From Bacteroidales bacterium (GTDB lineage: Bacteria; Bacteroidota; Bacteroidia; Bacteroidales; UBA932), in contig JAFUVU010000028.1 in NCBI GenBank assembly GCA_017477465.1, positions 1-35,165 on the forward strand: a stretch of DNA of 35,165 bases, given 5' to 3'. The translations under genes were made by a program, and so were the position numbers. The notes below the pieces were generated by a model. That model worked only from the letters and a program-made list of their open reading frames with translations, did no database searches and had not been told where the DNA came from. Each line of letters begins with the position of its first letter. Within the stretch, counting starts at the first letter, position 1. Below, piece after piece: positions 12,554 through 21,168 of the stretch.

Positions 12554-14386
12554 ATGGAATTAAGGATATTACCTAAGAATATTGCAGACATGATCGCTGC
12601 GGGAGAAGTGGTCCAGAGACCGGCTTCCGTAGTGAAGGAACTCATGGAGAACGCCGTTGACGCAGGGGCGAACGACATAAAAGTAGTGGTAACCGACGCG
12701 GGACGCACCTTAATCCAGGTTATCGACAATGGCAGCGGCATGTCCCCGGACGATGCCGTGCTGTGCTTTGAGCGCCATGCCACCAGCAAGCTCGCATCGG
12801 CCGAAGACCTGCATAACATACTTAGTTTTGGCTTCAGAGGGGAAGCCCTGGCTTCCATTGCGGCAGTGGCGGAAGTGACCCTTCGCACCAGGACCGCCAG
12901 CGAAGAAGCCGGAGTGGAAGTTTCTATGGCCGCATCAGAGAACAAAGGCACCCGCGAGGTATCCTGCCCCGTAGGCACAAATATATCCGTGCGCAACCTG
13001 TTTTACAATATTCCGGCACGCCGCAAGTTCCTTAAATCCGACACCGTAGAACTCCGTCACATTGTCGAGGAGTTCCAGCGGGTAGCCCTCACCCGCCCCG
13101 AAATCGCCTTCTCACTCACCCACAACGGCAAAGACATCCATGTCGTCAAACCCGCGCCCAGCTTCAAATTCCGCATCCAGAATCTTCTGGGCACAGCGGT
13201 AGTCGGCGATATCGTGGACATATCGGCAAACACAAGCATCGCAAGGCTCAACGGTTACGTCGGCAAGCCCGAAAGTGCGCGCAAGACGCTCGGCAACCAG
13301 TTTTTCTTCGTGAACGGCCGATACTTCCGCAGCCCCTACCTGCACAAAGCGGTGATGAAGGCCTACGAGAACCTAATCCCCGAAGGCTCAGCTCCTTCCT
13401 ACTTCATCTATCTGGAAGTGGACCCCGCCAGCGTCGATGTTAACATCCACCCCACAAAGGCCGAAATCAAGTTCGAAGAAGAGCAGATGCTCTTCCAGAC
13501 AGTAATGGCGGCTGTGAAGGAAGCCATGGGGCGCTCCAGCATAGCAGGGTCGATAGATTTCGACAATCCGGAAGAACGCGACATCCCAGTAATGGGAACG
13601 CAGTTCAGGGAATACATACCCGCCAGCACGCCTTCGGTGGGCGTGGACTGGAATTACAATCCCTTCGAGAATATGAGCGAAGAGATGCCCGGTCAAGCCG
13701 GGCATGACGGAGCCGGGCATGACGCTCACGTCACCCCCGACCTGATCGGGGGTCTTGGCACGCGGCGCTATATTGACCCCAGCGACAATTACGGCGCTCT
13801 GTTCGAAGACCGCACCCTCCCCACCTCCCAAGTCCTGATTATCCAAGGCCGATTCATACTTACCCAAAGCGCTTCCGGCCTTATGATAGTGCATGTTAGG
13901 CGCGCCCGCGAAAGGCTGTTCTACGACCGCTTCCTAAAAGCGCTCACAGACAGCGCGCACGTCAGCCAGCAAGCCCTTTTCCCGGTGCAGGTAAACGTAG
14001 GCGTAAACGGCCGCTTAACACTTGATTCCCAGGCCGATATGCTCCGCTCCCTGGGCTTTGACATAACCCCCTTCGGCAACGACACAGTGGTAGTCGGCGG
14101 CGTTCCGGAAGGCTTCGACGCCACCCAGGGCGCGGTGGAAACCATGGTCGGCAATCTGCTTCTGATTCTCTCCGACGAAAGCACCTCCCTCCCGGGAGTG
14201 ATGGAGCAGGCCATCGCGCAGAAATTCGCCGTCCTAGGCGCTTCAGGCGGTGCCCAGCTGCGTTCTCCGCTGGAAGCTCAGCGCATGATAGACGCCCTGC
14301 TACAAAGCGAAAACCCCGAATTTACAGCCTCCGGACGCCGGATCATCTCCATCGTCCCCGCTGAAGAACTGGAAAAACGATTCTAA
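12554..14386 (+). CDS. mutL: DNA mismatch repair protein MutL
   Basis: MutL couples mismatch recognition by MutS to strand incision. The 610 residues show the GHKL ATPase domain: ELMENAVDAGA with Glu29 and Asn33, DNGSGM, then GFRGEALASIAAV and GTNISVRNLFYNIPARRKFL. A linker and C-terminal dimerisation domain follow. Two oddities stand out. The linker contains an insertion reading GHDGAGHD and HVTPDLIGG (about residues 379-400) encoded by two DNA palindromes. The segment where endonuclease-type MutL proteins carry DQHA-x2-E reads HVRRARER (447-454), so the nickase motif seems lost. The start at 12554 is the conserved MELRILPKNIADMIAAGEV. The rhomboid gene follows with no gap (TAA then ATG). 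Confidence 0.96.
   Translation: MELRILPKNIADMIAAGEVVQRPASVVKELMENAVDAGANDIKVVVTDAGRTLIQVIDNGSGMSPDDAVLCFERHATSKLASAEDLHNILSFGFRGEALASIAAVAEVTLRTRTASEEAGVEVSMAASENKGTREVSCPVGTNISVRNLFYNIPARRKFLKSDTVELRHIVEEFQRVALTRPEIAFSLTHNGKDIHVVKPAPSFKFRIQNLLGTAVVGDIVDISANTSIARLNGYVGKPESARKTLGNQFFFVNGRYFRSPYLHKAVMKAYENLIPEGSAPSYFIYLEVDPASVDVNIHPTKAEIKFEEEQMLFQTVMAAVKEAMGRSSIAGSIDFDNPEERDIPVMGTQFREYIPASTPSVGVDWNYNPFENMSEEMPGQAGHDGAGHDAHVTPDLIGGLGTRRYIDPSDNYGALFEDRTLPTSQVLIIQGRFILTQSASGLMIVHVRRARERLFYDRFLKALTDSAHVSQQALFPVQVNVGVNGRLTLDSQADMLRSLGFDITPFGNDTVVVGGVPEGFDATQGAVETMVGNLLLILSDESTSLPGVMEQAIAQKFAVLGASGGAQLRSPLEAQRMIDALLQSENPEFTASGRRIISIVPAEELEKRF
13685..13753 (+). repeat. Palindromic (REP/RPE-like) insertion within mutL
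   Basis: ATGCCCGG (13685-13692) pairs with CCGGGCAT (13698-13705). ACCCCCGA (13733-13740) pairs with TCGGGGGT (13746-13753). Both have five-base loops, and a second CCGGGCATGACG unit lies between them. The insertion is in frame and encodes a low-complexity Gly/His/Asp peptide in the MutL linker. Confidence 0.65.
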
Positions 14387-15040
14387 ATGACAAACAATCC
14401 CTTGCAAAATATCCCGGTAGTAACCCGGAACCTGCTGTACGTGAACCTTATAATGTTCGTGGCGACGCTCATCAACCCGTCTTTCATGAAAGACACCTTC
14501 GCCATGGCATTCCCGCTAAGCACGGAGTTCCGCTGGTGGCAGCCCCTCACCCACATGTTCATGCACGACGGCTTCATGCACATATTCTTCAATATGTACA
14601 CCCTGGTCATGTTCGGCATGGTGGTGGAAAGGGCCCTCGGCACAAAAAAATTCATCTGGTTCTACCTCATCACCGGCTTCGGCGCCGTGTTGCTTCACAC
14701 CGGCGTAGAGTTTTTGCAGGTGCAGTCCTTGCTGGCCAAATACCCCGAAATCGCCCCCCAGAGCATCTACAACAGCATTCCCGGCGTTCTGGGCGCCTCC
14801 GGCGCAGTGTATGGCGTGCTCGTCGCTTTTGCCATGCTATACCCACAGGCCAAACTCACCCTCATCTTTCCTCCCATCACTTTGGATGCCAAATGGTGGG
14901 TGATAATCTTTATCGGCATTGAACTTTTGACCGGCATAAGCGGCACTCAGATGGGCGTGGCCCATTTTGCCCACCTGGGCGGTGCCCTCTTTGGCTGGCT
15001 CATGATTCGTTACTGGCGCAAAACGCGTCAAATCTATTGA
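14387..15040 (+). CDS. Rhomboid family intramembrane serine protease
   Basis: The 217-residue multi-pass membrane protein has the rhomboid catalytic dyad: Ser138 in GASGAVYG and His196 in FAHLGGALFG. The family's HMFMHDGFMHIFFNM segment (L1 and helix 2) is near residues 57-71. Rhomboids cut TM segments of membrane proteins; the substrate here is unknown. The six helices fit the basic bacterial core. It starts at the base after the mutL stop and is followed after 3 bases by the next gene, so all belong to one transcription unit. Confidence 0.93.
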   Translation: MTNNPLQNIPVVTRNLLYVNLIMFVATLINPSFMKDTFAMAFPLSTEFRWWQPLTHMFMHDGFMHIFFNMYTLVMFGMVVERALGTKKFIWFYLITGFGAVLLHTGVEFLQVQSLLAKYPEIAPQSIYNSIPGVLGASGAVYGVLVAFAMLYPQAKLTLIFPPITLDAKWWVIIFIGIELLTGISGTQMGVAHFAHLGGALFGWLMIRYWRKTRQIY

Positions 15041-15043
15041 CCG

Positions 15044-16120
15044 ATGGCAGAAAAGAAGAAGCGTCACTGGCTTTCCCGGCTATCCTTCGGCACTGTCTGT
15101 CTGGCAATGTCGGGGCTACTGGTACTCAGTTATTTATCCTTCGTGGTCGATCCTGCGAAGGCCTGGTTTTTCACGCTATTCGGCCTTATTTATCCGCTTC
15201 TTCTCATCGTCACGCTGGGGCTTTTCGTATGGGCGCTCATTCGCCGCTCGTCCATGCGCGGGCTGCTGCTCCTTGTCCTCCTTCCGTCGCTATTCTTTTT
15301 TGGCCGATACTACCAGCTGAGCGGCCCCTCCGAGGAACATCCCGCCCCTACCCTGAAGGTCATTTCATATAATGTCGGCCTGTTTGCCCATGGCCCGAAA
15401 GGCTTTGAGCGCATGGCCCTTGCCGATTCGGTGAGCACTTGGCTCATGAAACAAGACGCCGACCTTATCTGCCTCCAGGAATTCCGCCTGCCGTCGGATG
15501 TATCCACCGAGGCATGGCTGCGCAAGCATTTCCCGGGTTATAAAGTTGAGTACTACGTACTTACCGGTAAAAACGGACACTTCGGCAACGTTACTCTTTC
15601 CCGCCGCCAGGTTAACGACCGAGGCAAGATAAACTTCGACAAATCCACGAACATGGCCATCTGGACCGACGTAAAACTGGACTCCGGCACAGTGCGCCTG
15701 TACAATTGCCATTTCGAAAGCTACAATATCTCACTGTCGTCGCTGGTGAAAAAAGACGGCGCAGTAGAAGAAACCGAGCAGAAAATGCGCCGCTCGATAA
15801 TAGAAAGGCCCAAACAGGTGGCAGAAGTGCTCCGCAGCGTTGACAATGCACCCGTACGCTCCATGATTCTGGGCGATTTCAACGACAATCCGCTGTCCTA
15901 CACTTACTTCCGCCTTCTTCGCGGACGCCGCGACAGCTTCGTCACCGCAGGAAAGGGCTTCGGCGCCACTTATCGCTCGCTTTGGCCCCTGCTGCGCATA
16001 GACTATCTTCTGTATCCAAAAGATCTTGAGGCGGTTGCATACACGGTGCACCGCATACCATATTCCGACCATTTTCCTATAACTGCCACTTACTATGAAA
16101 GCGGAAGAAATCTTCGCTGA
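15044..16120 (+). CDS. Membrane-anchored endonuclease/exonuclease/phosphatase family protein
   Basis: The protein has 358 residues. Three N-terminal TM helices span about residues 14-88 (for example FGTVCLAMSGLLVLSYLSFV and LLLLVLLPSLFFFG). An EEP (DNase I-like) domain follows, from KVISYNVGLFAHG. Catalytic positions are visible: Glu146 in LICLQEF, Asp278 and Asn280 in LGDFNDNP, and His343 in YSDHFPI. EEP enzymes cleave phosphodiesters in nucleic acids or lipids. The membrane anchor suggests an extracytoplasmic substrate, but the actual one cannot be read from sequence. Its last 26 bases overlap the start of the Sua5/YrdC gene. Confidence 0.88.
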   Translation: MAEKKKRHWLSRLSFGTVCLAMSGLLVLSYLSFVVDPAKAWFFTLFGLIYPLLLIVTLGLFVWALIRRSSMRGLLLLVLLPSLFFFGRYYQLSGPSEEHPAPTLKVISYNVGLFAHGPKGFERMALADSVSTWLMKQDADLICLQEFRLPSDVSTEAWLRKHFPGYKVEYYVLTGKNGHFGNVTLSRRQVNDRGKINFDKSTNMAIWTDVKLDSGTVRLYNCHFESYNISLSSLVKKDGAVEETEQKMRRSIIERPKQVAEVLRSVDNAPVRSMILGDFNDNPLSYTYFRLLRGRRDSFVTAGKGFGATYRSLWPLLRIDYLLYPKDLEAVAYTVHRIPYSDHFPITATYYESGRNLR

Positions 16121-16688
16121 AGCCCTGCGTACAGTACGTGAGGGCGGCACCATCCTATATCCCACGGACACAGTGTGGGGCCTCGGCTGCGACGCCACAA
16201 ATTCGGAGGCCGTAGCTCGCATCTTCGACATAAAACAGCGCTCAGATGCCAAATCCCTGGTCCTTCTGGCCAGCGATCTGGACATGATAGCCCGCTATGT
16301 GAAGGAAATTCCCTCGATAGCGATAGACCTGATAGAGGTTAACGACGCCCCCATGACCATCATCTACCCGGGCGCCATCACTTCAGAGACGGGCGACCGT
16401 TGGCACCTTGCGGCTTCTGCCGTTGCTGCCGATGGCACCGTCGGCATCCGTATCCCCCTTATGGACTGGTGCAAACAGCTGGTTTTCAAGCTGGGACGTC
16501 CGATTGTGAGTACATCGGCCAATATTTCTGGAGAAGCTACGCCTAAGCGTTTCTCGGACATTCCGCAGGAAATCAAAGACGCGGTGGACTTTGTGGTCCC
16601 CCCTTCTGTGGACACCGAATCCACCGGCAAGGCCTCGCAGATTCTGAAGGTCGGGCTCAAGGGAGAAATCGAGATTATCCGCAAATAA
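16095..16688 (+). CDS. L-threonylcarbamoyladenylate synthase (Sua5/YciO/YrdC family)
   Basis: This 197-residue cytosolic enzyme makes threonylcarbamoyl-AMP from Thr, bicarbonate and ATP for the tRNA t6A37 modification. The YrdC fold is clear: GGTILYPTDTVWGLGCDA (about 17-34), KQRSDAKSLVLLASD (about 48-62) with the Lys-Arg/Lys-Ser binding motif, and PIVSTSANISGEAT (about 136-149). It has the short YrdC length without the Sua5 C-terminal domain. The start overlaps the preceding gene, and the stop overlaps the next start (TAATG), so expression is coupled. Confidence 0.92.
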   Translation: MKAEEIFAEALRTVREGGTILYPTDTVWGLGCDATNSEAVARIFDIKQRSDAKSLVLLASDLDMIARYVKEIPSIAIDLIEVNDAPMTIIYPGAITSETGDRWHLAASAVAADGTVGIRIPLMDWCKQLVFKLGRPIVSTSANISGEATPKRFSDIPQEIKDAVDFVVPPSVDTESTGKASQILKVGLKGEIEIIRK

Positions 16689-17407
16689 TGGAACTTTTCT
16701 ACGCATATAAGGCCGACGGAGAGCTCTGCCACCTGGACCCCGAAGAGAGCAACCACTGCGTGAGGGTGCTAAGGCATCGGGCCGGCGACAGCATCGAAGT
16801 CATCGACGGGGAAGGCACTCTGTATCATTGCATTCTGGCCGACGACAGCGCCAAAGGGGCATCGGCAAGGGTTGTTTCCTCCGAGCCCGGGTTCGGCGCT
16901 CATCCCTATCGGCTCACCGTCGGATGCTGCCCCACAAAGAACAACGAGCGCTTTGAATGGTTCGTGGAAAAGGCCACGGAGCTTGGCATAGACAAGATTG
17001 TGCCGATAATAGGCGACCGCTCCGAACGCAAGGTTTACAAGACCGACCGCGCCAGGCGGATTGCCCTTTCGGCCACAAAGCAGTCGCTGAAGGCCAGGAT
17101 TCCTGAAATCGCCGAGCCTGTAAGCGTGCGCTCTTTTATTGATTCCGACGCCGTAGACGGGCTCAAACTCATTGCCTATTGCTTTGAAGATGAGGCACAT
17201 CCGCGCATCAGCATACGGGAGGCGCTGCAGTCGTTCGAGGGGACGGAAATCACCGTCCTGATAGGCCCCGAGGGCGATTTTTCGGACGTGGAGGCGCGCT
17301 CTGCCATCGGCCGCGGTTACAAGCCGGTGCATCTGGGACAGTCCAGGCTTAGGACAGAAACGGCCGCCGTCACTGCCGTAGAAGCTGTGTATCTGCATTT
17401 TATGTAA
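16688..17407 (+). CDS. rsmE: 16S rRNA (uracil1498-N3)-methyltransferase RsmE
   Basis: RsmE methylates N3 of U1498 in the 30S decoding region using S-adenosylmethionine. The 239 residues contain an N-terminal PUA-like domain (HCVRVLRHRAGDSIEVIDG) and a knotted SPOUT domain with KATELGIDKIVPI, LIGPEGDFSDVEA and the C-terminal LGQSRLRTETAAVTAVEAV. The usual GPEGG is GPEGD here, a mild substitution. Its ATG overlaps the stop of the YrdC gene. Confidence 0.95.
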   Translation: MELFYAYKADGELCHLDPEESNHCVRVLRHRAGDSIEVIDGEGTLYHCILADDSAKGASARVVSSEPGFGAHPYRLTVGCCPTKNNERFEWFVEKATELGIDKIVPIIGDRSERKVYKTDRARRIALSATKQSLKARIPEIAEPVSVRSFIDSDAVDGLKLIAYCFEDEAHPRISIREALQSFEGTEITVLIGPEGDFSDVEARSAIGRGYKPVHLGQSRLRTETAAVTAVEAVYLHFM

Positions 17408-17443
17408 ATTAGCAGGCTAACCTTTAAACCCTATATAATAACT

Positions 17444-18112
17444 ATGAAGCGCATTCCTTATATCTTCTTTTTCGTGGCGTGTGTGCTGAACCTGTGCGGA
17501 CGCATTTGGAACCCCGCCGTGGCAGCGGCTTTAAAGCCTGCACTTCTTCCCTTGCTGGCCGTTTGCGTCCTGGTGTACGCGCTTTCGCATGAGGTGGACC
17601 GCCGCACACTGGGCATGCTCGTCACTGCCGAACTCTTCGGCTGCGCCGGCGATATCTGCCTCCTGAGCAGTTCCTTCCCGCTTTTTGCTACCGGCATCGG
17701 CATGTTTCTTATCGGCCACATCTTCTACATCAGCATATTTGGCGGACGGTCCTGGAAGGGGCTCGGCCTGAAGGTTTGGGCTCTGTCGGCCATTGGTATG
17801 ATTGCGCTTGTGGCGGCGCTGCTGGTGCTGCTTAAAGTGAGCGGCGTCATGCTCGTGCCTATGGCAATCTACGGATGCGTGCTTATGCTCCTGATTTTCA
17901 GCACCCTATGCGGTTTCATCCGCTTTGCCGACAAGCGCACCTGGGGCATCCTCCTCTGCGGCGCCGTCCTCTTCACCTTCTCCGACGCCCTGATCGCCGC
18001 AGAAACCTTCCACGTCGCCAACTTCGCCCTCAGCCAATTCGTAGTGATGATCACCTACCTATCGGCCCAAACCCTCCTAGCCATCGGCACCCTAACCTTG
18101 GCACGCAAATAA
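17444..18112 (+). CDS. YhhN family (lysoplasmalogenase-like) membrane protein
   Basis: This 222-residue protein is almost entirely TM helices (seven or eight), with the YhhN-family acidic positions in AELFGCAGDICLL (about 65-77) and LFTFSDALIAAE (about 176-187). Some members (human TMEM86A/B, Legionella) hydrolyse the vinyl-ether bond of lysoplasmalogens. Plasmalogens do occur in anaerobes, so this activity is plausible but not shown. It lies 36 bases after rsmE. Its last codons (GCA CGC AAA TAA) fall inside a dispersed repeat shared with the fabG 3' end. Confidence 0.85.
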   Translation: MKRIPYIFFFVACVLNLCGRIWNPAVAAALKPALLPLLAVCVLVYALSHEVDRRTLGMLVTAELFGCAGDICLLSSSFPLFATGIGMFLIGHIFYISIFGGRSWKGLGLKVWALSAIGMIALVAALLVLLKVSGVMLVPMAIYGCVLMLLIFSTLCGFIRFADKRTWGILLCGAVLFTFSDALIAAETFHVANFALSQFVVMITYLSAQTLLAIGTLTLARK

Positions 18113-18170
18113 CTGATACTCAGCATTTTCCTGAAATCAAGTGTAACTTTTTGCCACACTTGATTTTCAT
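18100..18170 (+). repeat. 71-bp dispersed repeat with terminator hairpin, copy 1
   Basis: It is about 86 percent identical (61 of 71) to the reverse complement of 21169-21239. It contains the stem ATCAAGTGT/ACACTTGAT followed by TTTT, so it probably terminates the upstream gene. The repeat begins within the last codons of the YhhN gene. Confidence 0.75.
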
Positions 18171-18213
18171 TATTCGTTGATTGTCAGAGGGTTACGTGTC
18201 GAGGGTTGAAATT

Positions 18214-18226
18214 GCAACCGGGTTGC
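18214..18226. promoter_or_regulatory. 13-base palindrome upstream of the zinc ATPase gene
   Basis: GCAACC-G-GGTTGC is a perfect inverted repeat about 14 bases upstream of the -7 box. It is positioned to act as an operator for a metal-responsive regulator; the regulator is unknown. Confidence 0.4.
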
Positions 18227-18239
18227 ATCGGACGTGTTG

Positions 18240-18247
18240 TAATTTTG
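18240..18247 (+). promoter_or_regulatory. -7 box of the zinc ATPase gene
   Basis: TAATTTTG lies 21 bases before the ATG at 18269. No well-spaced -33 TTG is apparent, which fits a regulated promoter. Confidence 0.5.
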
Positions 18248-18268
18248 CAGCAGTAAAACGACAATCTT

Positions 18269-20338
18269 ATGGAAAACGAACACAATAATTGCCGATGCGA
18301 AGAGCATGAGCATGAGCATCACCACGAGCACGGCCATGAGCACGGCCATGAGCACGGCCATGAGCACGGCCATGAGCATGAGCACCACCACGAGAACGAG
18401 CATCACCACGAGAACGAGTGCCACTGCCACGAGCATGAGCATCATCACGAGCACGAACATCACCACGAGCACCACCACCATCACCACGACGAGGGGGAAA
18501 ACCGCCTGCCTAAGATTCTGATTGCCTTGGGTTTGCTTATCGGCGCCGTAATTGTCGAGAAAAAAACGGACTGGACCACTTGGCAATATCTGCTGCTGTA
18601 CCTGATACCTTATCTGGTAGTTGGCTGGGACACGCTGAAAGAGGCTGCCGAAGGACTTTTGCACGGCGATGCGCTCAGCGAGGATTTCCTAATGAGCATC
18701 GCAACTTTGGGAGCGCTGGCCATAGGCTTTTTGCCAGGGGCCGAGACGCAATTCCCTGAGGCCGTGTTTGTTATGCTCTTCTTCCAAGTAGGAGAATGGT
18801 TCGAGGAAAAGGCCGAAGGCAACAGCCGCCGAAGCATAGCCCACCTTCTGGCCATCAGGCCCGACAGCGCCCATGTCGAAAGGGAGGGGAATCTGCTCAC
18901 AGTCCACCCCGACGAAGTGCTTCCAGGGGAAACAATTCTCATACAGCCAGGCGAAAAAGTGCCCCTCGACGGCGTCGTACTGGAAGGCGAATCCAGCCTT
19001 GACACCGTTGCCCTTACCGGTGAGAGTGTTCCCCGAAGCATCGGCCCGGGAGAGGATGTACTTTCCGGATGCGTCAACCTAAGCGGAGTGCTTAAAGTCA
19101 AGACTACCAAGGCTTTCGGCGAATCCACCGCATCCAAAATCCTCGACCTTGTGGAAAATGCCGCGGAAAGCAAGTCCCGAAGCGAAAGCTTCATAACCCG
19201 CTTCGCCCGCATATACACTCCTATCGTGGTGGCCTTGGCGGTTCTGCTTGCCATAATTCCGTCGCTTGTCACCGGCGACTGGGCCACATGGATCTACCGC
19301 GGCCTGCTCTTCCTGGTGGTCTCCTGCCCTTGCGCCCTCGTCATCTCAGTGCCTCTCACCTTCTTCGGGGGCCTCGGATCGGCATCAAGAAAGGGCATTC
19401 TTGTCAAAGGTTCCAACTTCATGGATAAGCTGGCCGATGTCAAAACGCTGGTCTTCGACAAGACCGGCACCCTCACAGAAGGTGTATTCGAGGTAACAGC
19501 AATTCACCCCGAAGTAATTGACCAGCAAGAGCTTCTGCACTTGGCCGCCCATGTCGAGCGCCACTCTACGCATCCCATCGCAATGGCCCTTCTGAAAGCC
19601 TACCCCGACGAGCACGACGACTGCACGGTGGAAGGGATAGTCGAAACGGCTGGCCAAGGCATCCGCGCCATCGTGAACGGACGCAAAATCGCTGTCGGAA
19701 ACAGCCTCCTCATGGAAGCCGAAGGTGCCGCCTGGCGCCCCTGCCATCACGAAGGGACGCTTGTGCACGTAGCCATCGACGGAGAATACGCCGGCCACAT
19801 AGTAATCAGCGACCGCATAAAGGCCGATTCCAAAGCCGCCGTAGCAGCCCTGCAGCAAAGCGGAGTCCGGGACATAGTGATGCTCACCGGAGACCAGGAG
19901 AGCGTAGCCGCCTCAGTGGCCAAGCAGCTGGGAATCAGTAATTTCCACGCAGGACTGCTTCCCGCTCAGAAACTGGCCGAAGTAGAAAAGCTCCTTCCCT
20001 CCGGCACCCTGGCCTTTGCCGGCGACGGCATCAACGACGCACCTGTCCTTACCAGAGCCGACATCGGCATAGCTATGGGCGCCCTTGGCTCCGACGCAGC
20101 AATAGAAGCGGCCGACGTAGTGCTGATGGACGACAAGCCGTCCAAGATCGCCCAGGCAATCGGCATCGCACGACGCACCCTGCGAATCGCTTCCCAGAAC
20201 ATCTGCTTCGCCATCGGCATAAAAGTGCTGGTGCTCATCCTTGCCACATTGGGCCTTGCCACCATGTGGATGGCAGTCTTTGCCGATGTGGGCGTAACGG
20301 TCCTGGCCGTCCTCAACGCAATGCGCGCGCTAAGGTAA
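18269..20338 (+). CDS. Zinc/cadmium/lead-exporting P1B-type ATPase with His-rich N-terminus
   Basis: This 689-residue inner-membrane pump exports divalent heavy metals. Residues about 13-73 are nearly all His, Glu and Gly, in place of the usual CxxC heavy-metal domain. The core follows with TGES (phosphatase), SCPCALV with Cys353 and Cys355 (the CPC metal site of P1B-2 ZntA-type pumps), DKTGT with the phosphorylated Asp397, an HP motif in HSTHPIAMA, and GDGIND (585-590). The CPC and His-rich extension favour zinc, cadmium or lead over copper. It has its own promoter with a palindromic candidate operator and no adjacent regulator gene. The His tract is partly encoded by perfect 12-bp tandem repeats and may vary in length. 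Confidence 0.94.
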   Translation: MENEHNNCRCEEHEHEHHHEHGHEHGHEHGHEHGHEHEHHHENEHHHENECHCHEHEHHHEHEHHHEHHHHHHDEGENRLPKILIALGLLIGAVIVEKKTDWTTWQYLLLYLIPYLVVGWDTLKEAAEGLLHGDALSEDFLMSIATLGALAIGFLPGAETQFPEAVFVMLFFQVGEWFEEKAEGNSRRSIAHLLAIRPDSAHVEREGNLLTVHPDEVLPGETILIQPGEKVPLDGVVLEGESSLDTVALTGESVPRSIGPGEDVLSGCVNLSGVLKVKTTKAFGESTASKILDLVENAAESKSRSESFITRFARIYTPIVVALAVLLAIIPSLVTGDWATWIYRGLLFLVVSCPCALVISVPLTFFGGLGSASRKGILVKGSNFMDKLADVKTLVFDKTGTLTEGVFEVTAIHPEVIDQQELLHLAAHVERHSTHPIAMALLKAYPDEHDDCTVEGIVETAGQGIRAIVNGRKIAVGNSLLMEAEGAAWRPCHHEGTLVHVAIDGEYAGHIVISDRIKADSKAAVAALQQSGVRDIVMLTGDQESVAASVAKQLGISNFHAGLLPAQKLAEVEKLLPSGTLAFAGDGINDAPVLTRADIGIAMGALGSDAAIEAADVVLMDDKPSKIAQAIGIARRTLRIASQNICFAIGIKVLVLILATLGLATMWMAVFADVGVTVLAVLNAMRALR
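18326..18373 (+). repeat. Four perfect 12-bp tandem repeats encoding Glu-His-Gly-His
   Basis: GAGCACGGCCAT is repeated four times without change. It lies in frame within the His-rich head of the P-type ATPase, so copy-number slippage would alter metal-binding capacity without a frameshift. Confidence 0.9.
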
Positions 20339-20389
20339 AAGCGACATTAGCCCGGAAAAGGACGCGACCGGAGCGTCGAAGCGGGTCTT

Positions 20390-21100
20390 CTACCCCTGCA
20401 CTACGGATAGTGTTGCTATCGAGATACTTACGGAGGGCCCAAGGGCTCTCCGTACTGCTTGATAGCAGGCGGCAAGCGTGGCGCCGGTGGTGAACGTGTC
20501 ATCGACAAGCAATACTTTCTGCGCAGGGAAAGTATGCCTTATCCGGAAGACACCTTCCACGTTTTTCAGCCTGGCCTCCGCGTCCAGCCTTGTCTGCGAA
20601 CGTGTGCGACGGGCGCGGTACAGTACATCTGTCCTTAAGTTAGCCCCCAGGGCGCGGGCCAGTTCATCGGCAATTATTGCCGACTGATTGTACCCGCGCT
20701 GCCACTGCCGCCACCAATGCAGCGGGACAGGAATCACAGTGTCAATGCCCTGCCAGGAAGGAAATGCCGCCATGTATCGGCCCAAACGGGAGGCGAAAAA
20801 ACGGCCTGCAGCTACATCCGAGCCATATTTAAGGGCCTGGGGGATTTTCTTGTACGGGTTCTCGTGATGATAGAAGAGCAGAGCCGTCGCCGGAATATAC
20901 GGCATGCTCTCCCCTTCCTTTCTTTGACGCTCCAGCACTGCGTTGAACTCATCGGCCATCGGATTGTGCAGTTGCTCCCAATAGTAAGTCAGCGGCAAAT
21001 CCGCCGCACAGTGAATGCAGAGATGCTTTTCATGCACCCCCAACAGCCTTCCGCAGACCAGACACTCGCGAGGCATCAATAAATCCATCAAAGCTCCCAT
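20390..21100 (-). CDS. comF: ComF family phosphoribosyltransferase-like protein
   Basis: ComF-like proteins are cytosolic and needed for transformation or DNA uptake in some species, with an unresolved biochemical role. The 236 residues show an N-terminal zinc-binding four-cysteine unit (Cys13, Cys16, Cys28, Cys31), the conserved ALKYGSDVAAGRF and VPLHWWRQWQRGYNQS segments, and the PRPP-binding signature VLLVDDTFTTGAT near residue 205. The ATG at 21100 is chosen over the upstream 21145 because an AT-rich promoter-like sequence (TATATTGC) lies between them. The ATG at 21088 is also possible. It converges on the zinc ATPase gene. Confidence 0.88.
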   Translation of the reverse strand: MGALMDLLMPRECLVCGRLLGVHEKHLCIHCAADLPLTYYWEQLHNPMADEFNAVLERQRKEGESMPYIPATALLFYHHENPYKKIPQALKYGSDVAAGRFFASRLGRYMAAFPSWQGIDTVIPVPLHWWRQWQRGYNQSAIIADELARALGANLRTDVLYRARRTRSQTRLDAEARLKNVEGVFRIRHTFPAQKVLLVDDTFTTGATLAACYQAVRRALGPSVSISIATLSVVQG

Positions 21101-21168
21101 ATCGGCCCGCAATATAATAAAAAGGCTCAAACACCCTCGACACACAACTCCCTATCACTCAGCACATT

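Noticed and set aside
18298-18490. Possible CRISPR-like array in the regular repeats
   Set aside because: The repeats are in-frame His/Glu codon repeats of the ATPase gene with no spacers.
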